Positions 1 through 6,146 of a stretch of 6,554 nucleotides of DNA are shown in pieces (position 1 is the first letter of the stretch; each line of letters starts with the position of its first letter). Source of the DNA: Thermococcus paralvinellae (GTDB lineage Archaea; Methanobacteriota_B; Thermococci; Thermococcales; Thermococcaceae); contig DQUR01000166.1 of assembly GCA_015662175.1 (NCBI GenBank), forward strand, positions 1-6,554. Direction: 5' to 3'. Under the pieces are notes generated by a model. The model made no database searches and had not been told where the DNA came from. It saw nothing but the letters and a program-made list of their open reading frames with translations. The translations under genes and the position numbers were made by a program.

Positions 1-342
1 CCTGATAAAAGGGAATAGGGTAATTGGGTGGGAGTTTTTAGTGAGGAAAACACTGATTTGGCCTTACTTTCTTTTACCGAGTTCTAGATAAGGCTTTCCA
101 TTGGAAGGGCTATGGTGAATTCAGGCTTACATTTGGCTTCATTTGTGACTTTTTAGGACTGTTTCGTTGCACCTCGGCCGTGTAACACCTTCCTTAACAA
201 GTACCGCTCGTCTTCCCTCTTCTCCATGCAATTCTCCAATCCAGGGACCACGAATTCCCAGCCTGAAGAACGTAAACTATCCACCCAATACTTTTGACCC
301 ACAATTGTCAAACCTAATGTGGACACGTCCTATTGGTTCTAG
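1..342. other. Gene-free stretch upstream of proS
   Basis: No convincing gene is visible on either strand. The longest frames have no ribosome binding site, an unusual residue mix and no recognisable motif. Neither CRISPR-like direct repeats nor a tRNA is apparent. The one structured element I could find is a near-palindrome at 91-111. The stretch is long for such a gene-dense genome. It could be a decayed gene, a dispersed non-coding repeat or simply spacer; the sequence alone does not decide. Confidence 0.5.
91..111. repeat. Near-perfect 21-base palindrome
   Basis: The core TTCCATTGGAA (96-106) is an inverted repeat around a single central T. The symmetry extends outward to AG at 91-92 and CT at 110-111, with one mismatch and one T/G pair among ten pairs. 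No T-tract follows directly, so it does not look like a terminator. It could be a protein-binding site or a relic of an element end. Confidence 0.35.
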
Positions 343-358
343 GCGAAAAATTAAAAAC
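343..358 (+). promoter_or_regulatory. Probable archaeal promoter (BRE/TATA) of proS
   Basis: The run GCGAAAAATTAAAA has a purine-rich BRE-like part followed by an AT-rich TATA-like part. Its centre lies about 39 bases before the proS ATG. Transcription would then start around 374-378, giving a short leader that just includes the ribosome binding site. The same geometry recurs before the other genes in this window. Confidence 0.55.
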
Positions 359-373
359 TTCTTCTGGAGTTTT

Positions 374-380
374 AGGAGGT
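374..380 (+). promoter_or_regulatory. Ribosome binding site of proS
   Basis: AGGAGGT is a strong Shine-Dalgarno match to the archaeal 16S rRNA 3' end, ten bases before the ATG at 391. It fixes that start. A second weaker match, GGTGGTG, follows closer to the ATG. Confidence 0.8.
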
Positions 381-390
381 AGGTGGTGTC

Positions 391-1827
391 ATGGCAGTTG
401 AGAGAGAAAGATGGCAAAACAATTTCAGCGAGTGGTACAACGAGTTAATCGAAACAGCCGGGATACAGGATAGGAGGTATCCGGTAAAGGGGATGAACAT
501 CTGGCTGGCCTATGGACTGAGAATTATGAAAAACATAGAGAGGTTCATTCATGAGGAAATGGAGAGAACCGGCCATCAGGAGGTTCTGTTCCCAGCTTTA
601 ATTCCCGAAACGGAATTCAAAAAGGAGGCGGAACATATAGCGGGATTTGAGGGAGAGGTCTTCTGGATTACTCACGCTGGCCACGAGCCGTTGGATGTGA
701 GGCTAATCCTCAGACCCACGAGCGAGACTGCCATGTATTCAATGTTCGCACTCTGGATTCGCTCCCATGCAGATCTGCCATTTAAGATATATCAGATTGT
801 CAACGTTTACAGATATGAGACAAAGCATACAAGACCGCTAATCAGAGTTAGAGAAATCAGTAGATTTTTTGAGGCGCATACAGCTCACGACAGCTTTGAA
901 GATGCTGAGAGACAGATAAAGGAGGACCTGGAGATATTTGACAACTTAGCTAAGAAGCTTGCATTGCCCTATATAGTCTCAAAGAGGCCGGAATGGGACA
1001 AGTTTCCGGGAGCCTATTACTCCCTCGGTGCAGAGGTAATAATGCCCGATGGGAGGACCCTGCAAATAGGAACGATGCACAACTACAGGCAGAACTTTGC
1101 AAGGGCATACAACATAATGTATGAAAAAGAGGACGGAACTCACGATTATGTTCACCAGACAACCTATGGAATGAGTGAGAGACTTTTAGCCGCTGTCATC
1201 GCTATCCACGGTGACGACAGGGGCATGGTTCTTCCCCCAACGATTGCCCCGATTCAGGTGGTTGTAGTTCCGATTCCAAAGAAGGACTCGCCACATGATG
1301 TCTTTGCCTATGCAAGAGAGATTGCTGAAGAACTTAAGACCGCTGGCATAAGGGTTCATACTGACGAAAGGGACATAAGGCCGGGAAGGAAGTTCTATGA
1401 CTGGGAGCTTAAGGGAGTTCCGTTGAGAATTGAGGTTGGCCCAAGGGACGTTGAGGGACAAAAAGCGGTGCTCGCAAGAAGGGACATCCTTGAAAAATTC
1501 ACAGTTGAGAGGGTCAAGCTTATTGAAAAAGTCAGGGAAACACTTGACGCAATAATGGAGAATCTCTATGCAAGAGCTAAAGAATTCCTCGACAGCCACA
1601 TCAAGAGAGCTGACACACTTGAGGAGGCAAAGTCTGAAGACAGAAGGGGAATTGTGGAACTTCCATGGTGTGGTGAAGAGAGCTGTGGACTTGAGATGGA
1701 GGAAATCCTCGATGCAAAGATGCTTGGAATTCCATATCCGGAAGAGACAGCAAGGATTGAAGGCAAAAAGTGTGCCCGCTGTGGAAGGGAAGCAAAGTTC
1801 ATCGCAAGGTTTGCAAGAACCTATTGA
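391..1827 (+). CDS. proS: Prolyl-tRNA synthetase, archaeal/eukaryal type
   Basis: This cytoplasmic class II aminoacyl-tRNA synthetase charges tRNA-Pro with proline, using ATP. The 478-residue length is usual for the archaeal form, which lacks the bacterial editing insertion. The class II core holds the RPTSETAMY segment (108-116), motif 2 around [15 protein letters not shown] (141-155) and the EAHTAH segment (161-166). Motif 3 centres on GMSER (260-264). The HGTP anticodon-binding domain spans about 285-390 and includes [15 protein letters not shown]. The C-terminal archaeal/eukaryal zinc-binding extension has candidate ligands C427, C432, C461 and C464 and ends in the Tyr typical of this form. 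The start is set by AGGAGGT ten bases upstream. It is the first gene of a probable two-gene transcript with the carbamoyltransferase 24 bases downstream. The gene appears intact, and identity is near certain. Confidence 0.97.
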   Translation: MAVERERWQNNFSEWYNELIETAGIQDRRYPVKGMNIWLAYGLRIMKNIERFIHEEMERTGHQEVLFPALIPETEFKKEAEHIAGFEGEVFWITHAGHEPLDVRLILRPTSETAMYSMFALWIRSHADLPFKIYQIVNVYRYETKHTRPLIRVREISRFFEAHTAHDSFEDAERQIKEDLEIFDNLAKKLALPYIVSKRPEWDKFPGAYYSLGAEVIMPDGRTLQIGTMHNYRQNFARAYNIMYEKEDGTHDYVHQTTYGMSERLLAAVIAIHGDDRGMVLPPTIAPIQVVVVPIPKKDSPHDVFAYAREIAEELKTAGIRVHTDERDIRPGRKFYDWELKGVPLRIEVGPRDVEGQKAVLARRDILEKFTVERVKLIEKVRETLDAIMENLYARAKEFLDSHIKRADTLEEAKSEDRRGIVELPWCGEESCGLEMEEILDAKMLGIPYPEETARIEGKKCARCGREAKFIARFARTY

Positions 1828-1846
1828 TTCTTTTCTTTTGGTGATC
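1828..1846 (+). promoter_or_regulatory. Pyrimidine tract and ribosome binding site before the carbamoyltransferase
   Basis: The 24-base gap after the proS stop begins with a T-rich tract (TTCTTTTCTTTT, 1828-1839) and runs into GGTGATC, six bases or so before the ATG at 1852. GGTGATC matches the Thermococcales anti-Shine-Dalgarno and supports this start. A T-rich tract can act as an intrinsic terminator in archaea, so partial termination between the two genes is possible. I see no separate TATA box. Confidence 0.6.
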
Positions 1847-1851
1847 TCATC

Positions 1852-3450
1852 ATGATACTTGGGCTCCATGACGGCCATGATGCCGGAGCCGTTTTAATCA
1901 CCGATGGGGAAATCTATGTGGTTAATGAAGAAAGACTAAACCGAATCAAGCACTATCGCGGCTTTCCGGAGTTGAGTGTGGCCAAAGTCCTCGAAATTGC
2001 GGGTGCAAACGTGGAGGACGTTGAAATCATTGCAGTTGCCGGTATTTTTAGAAAACGCTCACGTCTTTTAGAGCTTGAAGAAAACCTAAAGAAGATTTTC
2101 GGGAGAGATTTTAAGAGGAAAGTCCTCTATGTCGAGCATCACTTGGCCCACGCTGCCTCAGCTTACTTCACTTCCGGCTGGCGCGAGGCTTTGGCTTTAA
2201 GTATAGACGCCGCTGGCGATGGCTTAAGCTCATCAATCTATGTCTGCAGAGAGGGTGAGATGATCAGGATTGCCCAGAGCACGTATCTTGATTCCCTGGG
2301 AGATTTTTATGCATCGGTTACAGAGCTTCTGGGGTTCAAACCGATGAGACATGAAGGGAAAGTCATGAGTCTGGCAGCTTACGGGAAGCCAAGCTATGAT
2401 TTGTCTGCTATAATCGAGCTTAATGGTTTGACCTTTGAAAATCACCTTAAGGTTGTTGGAATTGAAGCAACTAAAAAGCTCGCCCAATTTTTCAATTTTC
2501 CTTTTGAGAAAGCTAAAGAAGTTTCTGCAAATCTCAAGATGGGAAAACTCGACGGCAAACTGGAAAGAAAAGCAATTGAGATAGCGGCATCAGCCCAAAG
2601 GCATTTGGAAAAGATTGTTGATGAGCTCGGACTTAAGCTTACAGGCTATGGGTTGCCTTTGGCATATGCCGGCGGTGTAGCCCAGAATGTCAAGGCGAAT
2701 ATGATTCTCAGGAGGCATTTTCCTGATTTATGGGTGTTTCCGGCGATGCACGATGGGGGCTTAGCCTTCGGTGCCGCTGTTTTTGTTAAATCCCAGCTTG
2801 AAAGACTGGATGGCAGGTGGAAGCCATTTAGGCTGAAGCATGTTTATCTTGGACCTTCTTACTCCGAGAATGAAATCGAGGAATTCTTAAGGGGTAAAGG
2901 GGCTGAGTATTATGAGATCAGCGATGTTCCCGGTTTTGTTGCTGATTCCTTGATTGAAGGAAAAATTGTCGCGTTCTTTCAGGGAAGGATGGAGTTTGGT
3001 CCGAGGGCCCTGGGCAACCGCTCCATTTTAGCTGACCCAAGAGACGAATCCGTGAAGAAAAAACTCAATCTATCCCTGGCGAGGGATGTGTTTCAGCCCT
3101 TTGCACCCACGATTTTGGAGGAGAGGATTGGAGATTATTTGGTTGATCCCCATCCCAACAAGTTCATGACAATGAGCTATTATGCCACGGAGGAATTCGT
3201 AAAAACGGCGCCAGCGGTTGTTCATGTTGATGGCACAACGAGGCCCCAAACCCTTGAAAAGGAAGACAACCCGGTATACTATAACATCGTTAAACGCTTC
3301 GAAAGGGGGAGTGGAGTTGGGGCTGTGTTGAATACCTCATTCAACATGCACGGCGAGCCAATAGTTTGCTCACCTAGAGATGCCCTCAACAGCTTCAGAA
3401 AGGCAAGGCTTGATGTGCTGGTTCTGGAGAAGTTTGCCGTTTATTTATGA
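1852..3450 (+). CDS. NodU/CmcH/TobZ-family carbamoyltransferase
   Basis: Family members use carbamoyl phosphate and ATP to make carbamoyl-adenylate in a YrdC-like domain, then pass the carbamoyl group to a hydroxyl at a Kae1-like domain. In the N-terminal half, LGLHDGHDAGAVL (3-15) is followed by the Kae1-type metal motif HHLAH (96-100), a DAAGDG segment (119-124), RHEGKVMSLAAYGKP (166-180), AYAGGVAQN (271-279) and FPAMHDGGLAFGAA (296-309). The C-terminal half carries GRMEFGPRALGNRSILADPR (378-397), FQPFAP (414-419) and LNTSFNMHGEPIV (493-505). At 532 residues it is full length and intact, with no signal peptide or membrane segment visible. Bacterial relatives carbamoylate antibiotics and Nod factors. 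The archaeal substrate is not predictable from sequence; a sugar or small metabolite is one guess. Co-transcription with proS is likely from the spacing. HypF shares the domain types, but its acylphosphatase and zinc-finger parts are absent here. Confidence 0.93.
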   Translation: MILGLHDGHDAGAVLITDGEIYVVNEERLNRIKHYRGFPELSVAKVLEIAGANVEDVEIIAVAGIFRKRSRLLELEENLKKIFGRDFKRKVLYVEHHLAHAASAYFTSGWREALALSIDAAGDGLSSSIYVCREGEMIRIAQSTYLDSLGDFYASVTELLGFKPMRHEGKVMSLAAYGKPSYDLSAIIELNGLTFENHLKVVGIEATKKLAQFFNFPFEKAKEVSANLKMGKLDGKLERKAIEIAASAQRHLEKIVDELGLKLTGYGLPLAYAGGVAQNVKANMILRRHFPDLWVFPAMHDGGLAFGAAVFVKSQLERLDGRWKPFRLKHVYLGPSYSENEIEEFLRGKGAEYYEISDVPGFVADSLIEGKIVAFFQGRMEFGPRALGNRSILADPRDESVKKKLNLSLARDVFQPFAPTILEERIGDYLVDPHPNKFMTMSYYATEEFVKTAPAVVHVDGTTRPQTLEKEDNPVYYNIVKRFERGSGVGAVLNTSFNMHGEPIVCSPRDALNSFRKARLDVLVLEKFAVYL

Positions 3451-3457
3451 TTTCCTG

Positions 3458-3473
3458 TTAGCGTTTTAGCGTT
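3458..3473. repeat. Tandem 8-base repeat in the convergent gap
   Basis: TTAGCGTT occurs twice in direct succession, starting seven bases after the carbamoyltransferase stop. The unit is short and may be chance. The surrounding gap (3451-3528) is otherwise AT-rich spacer between two converging genes. Confidence 0.4.
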
Positions 3474-3477
3474 TGCA

Positions 3478-3509
3478 ACAAAAAGTAAATGTAACAAAAA
3501 TTAAAATTA
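3478..3509 (-). terminator. Probable T-tract terminator of the phosphoesterase gene
   Basis: Read on the minus strand, T-rich runs (TAATTTTAATTTTTGTT, then ACTTTTTGTT) begin about 20 bases after the phosphoesterase stop. Archaeal RNA polymerase terminates at such tracts without needing a hairpin. On the plus strand the matching end of the carbamoyltransferase transcript is less clear; only scattered short T runs follow its stop. Confidence 0.45.
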
Positions 3510-3528
3510 GCACGATAGCAGGGGAAGG

Positions 3529-4173
3529 TTAGCATAACGATATACTTATTTTCCTCTCCTCATTCATGTCAATCACGGCGTAATACCCTTTAAACAGGGG
3601 GCCAGGATTTACTATTAGCGTTTTTCCAATTTTATCAATTCCCCCTGCTTCATGAATGTGCCCGCAGATAACCAGAGGAGGCTGCTTTTCTTCTATGAAC
3701 CTTTTCAAAGCTTTGCTTCCCACATGGAGCCCGGTAAATGTCCTATCAACTTTTGTTCCATATGGCGGTACATGCATAAGCAAAATGTCTCCATCACAGT
3801 AGTTTCTGTTTAAACTCTCCCAGATTTCTTCCTCCTGAAACTCCCAGATTGTTGAGAAGGGAGTTATATTTGAACCGCCAAACCCCACAATACCAAGTCC
3901 GTTGATCTCAGTCCTTCTGTCGTGAAGACTGATCCCAAGTTCTTCAAGTAGATCCAAAACATCCCTGCCGTCACAGTTCCCCATTACGGCATACACCGGT
4001 TTTCCCAGCTCTAAAAAATAGCTTAAACTTTTTTCTGCACTTTCCTTGCCCTCAAAATGTGTTATGTCCCCGGCTATTAAAATTACATCAAACTCGTCTC
4101 CTCTGATCTTGCCAGCCAACTCCCTGGCCTTATTGAAATTCCCGTGAATATCGGTTACCGCTATTATTCTCAT
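3529..4173 (-). CDS. Calcineurin-like metallophosphoesterase (Icc/YfcE-related)
   Basis: This is a predicted cytoplasmic dinuclear-metal phosphoesterase of 214 residues, probably the archaeal group of small phosphoesterases related to Icc. The metal-ligand motifs of the fold appear in order: D8-I-H10 in TDIHGN, G35-D36, G65-N66-C-D68, H134 in LLMHVPP, and G171-H172-I-H174. A PG pair in NPGP (189-192) follows, also usual for the fold. The core is thus complete and activity is expected, but the substrate (phosphodiester, nucleotide or protein phosphate) cannot be read from sequence. I chose ATG at 4173 because GGGGTGAT (4185-4178) sits four bases before it; the in-frame GTG at 4182 lies inside that site. 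The gene converges with the carbamoyltransferase and diverges from the 110-residue protein gene, with 97 bases between the divergent starts. Confidence 0.93.
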   Translation of the reverse strand: MRIIAVTDIHGNFNKARELAGKIRGDEFDVILIAGDITHFEGKESAEKSLSYFLELGKPVYAVMGNCDGRDVLDLLEELGISLHDRRTEINGLGIVGFGGSNITPFSTIWEFQEEEIWESLNRNYCDGDILLMHVPPYGTKVDRTFTGLHVGSKALKRFIEEKQPPLVICGHIHEAGGIDKIGKTLIVNPGPLFKGYYAVIDMNEERKISISLC

Positions 4174-4177
4174 CACA

Positions 4178-4185
4178 ATCACCCC
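4178..4185 (-). promoter_or_regulatory. Ribosome binding site of the phosphoesterase
   Basis: GGGGTGAT on the minus strand ends four bases before ATG at 4173. It overlaps the in-frame GTG at 4182 and so rules that codon out as the likely start. Confidence 0.7.
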
Positions 4186-4206
4186 AAGCTAATTTGGCAA
4201 TTGATC

Positions 4207-4214
4207 ATTTAAGC
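4207..4214 (-). promoter_or_regulatory. Candidate TATA box of the phosphoesterase
   Basis: On the minus strand GCTTAAAT lies with its centre about 37 bases before the ATG at 4173, the same geometry as the other promoter candidates here. Transcription would begin near 4185, at the ribosome binding site. Only the position and AT content support it. Confidence 0.4.
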
Positions 4215-4233
4215 ATTAGCCTAGCATTAGCCT
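4212..4233. repeat. Exact tandem 11-base repeat between divergent promoters
   Basis: AGCATTAGCCT occurs twice with no spacer (4212-4222 and 4223-4233). The 22 bases nearly fill the interval between the TATA-like boxes of the two divergent genes, touching both. This is a natural position for a regulator bound on one face of the helix (11-base period), acting on either or both genes. Regulation is inferred; the repeat itself is seen directly. Confidence 0.6.
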
Positions 4234-4240
4234 TAAATTT
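4233..4240 (+). promoter_or_regulatory. Candidate TATA box of the 110-residue protein gene
   Basis: TTAAATTT has its centre about 34 bases before the ATG at 4271. It lies directly before the upstream ATG at 4241, so a transcript started from it would begin near 4262 and would not contain that ATG. Confidence 0.45.
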
Positions 4241-4270
4241 ATGAAACTTTTTTCATTAATGGGTGAGAAC

Positions 4271-4603
4271 ATGAAAGAATGGAAGAATCTGCTGAGGGAT
4301 GAAGGATTCATAAAGGTTGGGGACTTTCTCATCGAGCTGAGTGTTGATACGGAGTGCCCATGCAAAGACGATAGGGTTTACCCCACAATAACCGTTTATG
4401 ACAACAAAACCGGGAGCTGGTATTACATAGATGAGCCCTTCGAGCCGGTTAATAATTATACGGAAGCATGGAAACAGGCAATAAAGGTTCTTACCGAGTA
4501 TGTAAAGGGGAAGGAACCAAGACTTAAGGTAACTCCAAAGAAATTTGCGCCAGATGACGTGATTGAAAGATTTGCACATGCCTTAAAAACCCTTAAAACG
4601 TAG
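4271..4603 (+). CDS. Uncharacterised 110-residue protein
   Basis: I do not recognise the family. The protein is small, soluble and mixed in charge, with no signal peptide or membrane segment. The middle looks like beta strands: GDFLIELSV (17-25), then YPTITVYD (37-44) and GSWYYID (48-54). A C29-P-C31 pair follows the first strand. Helices are likely at 63-78 (YTEAWKQAIKVLTEYV) and 95-108. The CPC pair might bind a metal or form a disulphide, but two cysteines alone are weak evidence. ATG at 4271 is preferred because GGTGAG (4262-4267) precedes it at normal spacing. The in-frame ATG at 4241 has no such site and would fall upstream of the predicted transcript start. The gene diverges from the phosphoesterase and shares its promoter region. 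The next gene downstream has its own promoter, so this one is probably monocistronic. Confidence 0.8.
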   Translation: MKEWKNLLRDEGFIKVGDFLIELSVDTECPCKDDRVYPTITVYDNKTGSWYYIDEPFEPVNNYTEAWKQAIKVLTEYVKGKEPRLKVTPKKFAPDDVIERFAHALKTLKT

Positions 4604-4696
4604 TTTGAATTTTGAACCACTTGCGGAATTTATAATGGGCATTTAAACCCTTTCCAAATTTTGTAGATTTAGCCTTAAGCCTTGCAAAAAATACAT

Positions 4697-4711
4697 AAAA
4701 AAGCTTATTTA
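4697..4711 (+). promoter_or_regulatory. Promoter (BRE/TATA) of the small frameshifted gene
   Basis: AAAAAAG (BRE-like) followed by CTTATTTA (TATA-like) is the clearest promoter in the window. Its TATA centre is 40 bases before the ATG at 4748, which puts the transcript start near 4733, just before the ribosome binding site. A second AT-rich run (ATTATATG) lies closer to the gene and would give a nearly leaderless transcript; I consider it less likely. Confidence 0.55.
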
Positions 4712-4734
4712 ACTCCAAATATTATATGTATTTT

Positions 4735-4743
4735 GGGTGTTGA
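4735..4743 (+). promoter_or_regulatory. Ribosome binding site of the small frameshifted gene
   Basis: GGGTGTTGA ends four bases before the ATG at 4748 and resembles the GGTGAT type used by its neighbours, with one difference. With the promoter it argues that this small frame is, or recently was, expressed. Confidence 0.45.
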
Positions 4744-4747
4744 TTGA

Positions 4748-4925
4748 ATGAACTCCACAATCCCCCGTAAGGAGGTTGATCCTATTCGGGAACTAATACC
4801 TTGGGCAAGGCATGATGCCATTCTAAAGGCATTTGATGAGAAGGAAAAAAGGGAGAAGAGAAATTCTGGAAATGGTCAAAAATCTCCAGGATGTATCTTT
4901 TCTTCTCGAAAAGTTAAAGGAATAA
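4748..4925 (+). CDS. Small protein gene with an apparent +1 frameshift at an A6 tract
   Basis: I do not recognise the product. Read straight, the frame runs to a stop at 4942 as 64 residues, but after residue 34 it becomes a Ser/Gly/Lys tail of non-coding look (NSGNGQKSPG) and overlaps the convergent moeA stop. If one A is skipped in the run of six A at 4845-4850, the reading continues as GRREILEMVKNLQDVSFLLE and ends at TAA 4923-4925. That gives 58 residues: a charged N-terminal part (VDPIRELIPWARHDAILKAF) and an amphipathic C-terminal helix. It also leaves a 13-base gap before moeA. Promoter and ribosome binding site are present. The cause may be a sequencing indel, a real inactivating mutation or recoding; a homopolymer indel is simplest. 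Small helical proteins of this sort are often partners or regulators, but nothing here assigns a role. Confidence 0.55.
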
Positions 4926-4938
4926 TTGGAGAGAAGGA

Positions 4939-6129
4939 TTAGTAGAGCACCACTTCTACCGCTTCCCCTTCCAGGTAACCCTCACTGTCCTCTGGAATCG
5001 TTATGTATCCATTGCTTTTCACCAAAGAGCTTATCAGCCCGCTTCCGCTCTTTCTTATCGGTTTAGCCATTCCATCCTCATACCATACCTTGACGAACTC
5101 ATACCTGCCTAGGATTGATGGAACCTTTGCCGTTAGCCTTGCTTTAACTTTAATTGGCCTGAAATTGGCTCCAACGAGCTTTGCGAGGGCGTATTTAACG
5201 AAGAGATGGAACTGGGTAAATACTGCAACAGGATAGCCGCTCATGACAAAGATTCTTTCTCCATATCCAAGGGGCCTTCCGGGCTTTATTGTGGTTCCAT
5301 GAAAGAGCAACTTAACAAAGCGATGGGCGTAATCCCTGTCTCCAAATGCACTGCCTCCCGTTATCAAAACCAAATCGCACTCGTTCTTAGCTTTCTCAAG
5401 CCTTTCTTTTATGATCATCTCATCGTCAGGAACAACCCCATAAAACACCGGCTCACCAAAATGCTGCCTAACCAGGCCCTTTAGCATTATTGAATTGCTC
5501 TCCAGGATTTTACCCGCCATTAGAGCTTCCTCATTGAGCTCTTCGATAAGCTCATCTCCCGTGATGATTATGCCCACCCTCGGCTTTCTCTTTACCTTCA
5601 CCCTCTTTATCCCGACACTTTTTAGGAGTGACAGATCCTGAGGCCTGAGAATCTGGCCCCTTTTCAGGATAACCTGCCCTTTCCTTACGTCCTCACCCCT
5701 GAAGGCAACGTTTTGACCCGGGGCAACGGGTCTCAACACATAGATTTTGTTTCCCTCCCTCCTCACGTGCTCCTGCATGATGACGGCATCGGCACCTTTA
5801 GGCATCTTATTCCCTGTCATGAGCTTTACAGCCTTTCCGTGTGTAACCTCTGCTTTGCTCTCCATCCCTGCGGTTATTTCATCTATGACCTCCAATTCAA
5901 CGGGGGCATATTCCCTCGCCTGAAAAGTGTCCTCGGCCCTTACAGCATAGCCATCAACGGCTGAACGGTCGAAGGGTGGGGAATCTATGGGGCTTTTTAC
6001 ATCCTCAGCAAGAACCCTTCCGAGGGCTTCATCCAGGCTCACTTCCTCAACATCCGGGATTTCACTGATGTCGTTAATCATGAGTTGGAATGCTTCCCTG
6101 TAGGGTGTCAGCTTTTTAAACTCGCGCAT
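4939..6129 (-). CDS. moeA: Molybdopterin molybdenumtransferase MoeA (Mo/W insertion)
   Basis: MoeA takes adenylylated molybdopterin and inserts the metal, releasing AMP; in Thermococcales the metal is mostly tungsten, for aldehyde oxidoreductases. Numbering from MREFKKL (396 residues), the N-terminal domains hold SPPFDRSAVDGYA (50-62) and KLMTGNKMPKGADAV (102-116). The MoCF-binding domain (about 184-320) has ITGDEL (189-194), ITGGSAFGDRD (256-266), KPGRPLGYG (282-290) and SGYPVAV (297-303). A beta-barrel C-terminal domain completes the usual length. The canonical LPGNP loop reads MSGYP, a variant that suggests one of the MoeA paralogues often found in archaea. I prefer ATG at 6129, since GGTGAT lies four bases upstream, just as before the phosphoesterase. 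ATG at 6150, overlapping the moaB stop by four bases, has only a weak site and is the alternative. It is co-transcribed after moaB. Confidence 0.95.
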   Translation of the reverse strand: MREFKKLTPYREAFQLMINDISEIPDVEEVSLDEALGRVLAEDVKSPIDSPPFDRSAVDGYAVRAEDTFQAREYAPVELEVIDEITAGMESKAEVTHGKAVKLMTGNKMPKGADAVIMQEHVRREGNKIYVLRPVAPGQNVAFRGEDVRKGQVILKRGQILRPQDLSLLKSVGIKRVKVKRKPRVGIIITGDELIEELNEEALMAGKILESNSIMLKGLVRQHFGEPVFYGVVPDDEMIIKERLEKAKNECDLVLITGGSAFGDRDYAHRFVKLLFHGTTIKPGRPLGYGERIFVMSGYPVAVFTQFHLFVKYALAKLVGANFRPIKVKARLTAKVPSILGRYEFVKVWYEDGMAKPIRKSGSGLISSLVKSNGYITIPEDSEGYLEGEAVEVVLY

Positions 6130-6146
6130 CTGAATCACCGGCTTAA

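Noticed and set aside
153..326. Minus-strand open frame of 57 residues from a GTG
   Set aside because: No ribosome binding site, no recognisable family, and a stop directly upstream. It may be part of a decayed gene but cannot be called one.
167..382. Plus-strand open frame of 71 codons before proS
   Set aside because: It starts with TTG without a ribosome binding site, runs through the proS promoter and ribosome binding site, and its residues (many Ser, Pro, Thr, Asn) do not look like a Thermococcales protein.
1..390. Possible tRNA, C/D-box RNA or CRISPR repeat in the gene-free stretch
   Set aside because: I found no T-arm consensus, no paired C and D boxes and no regularly spaced repeats.
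1186..1878. Minus-strand open frame of 230 codons opposite proS
   Set aside because: It lies antisense to the strongly supported proS, is rich in Cys, Ser and Phe with no motif, and is explained by codon usage of proS on the opposite strand.
3451..3528. Hairpin terminator shared by the converging genes
   Set aside because: No stem of convincing length is visible; only T-rich tracts on the minus strand and a short tandem repeat.
4241..4270. Upstream ATG for the 110-residue protein
   Set aside because: No ribosome binding site precedes it, and it sits at the likely TATA box; ATG at 4271 has GGTGAG at normal spacing.
5003..5964. Plus-strand open frames opposite moeA
   Set aside because: They are shadows of moeA with no ribosome binding sites or domain motifs.
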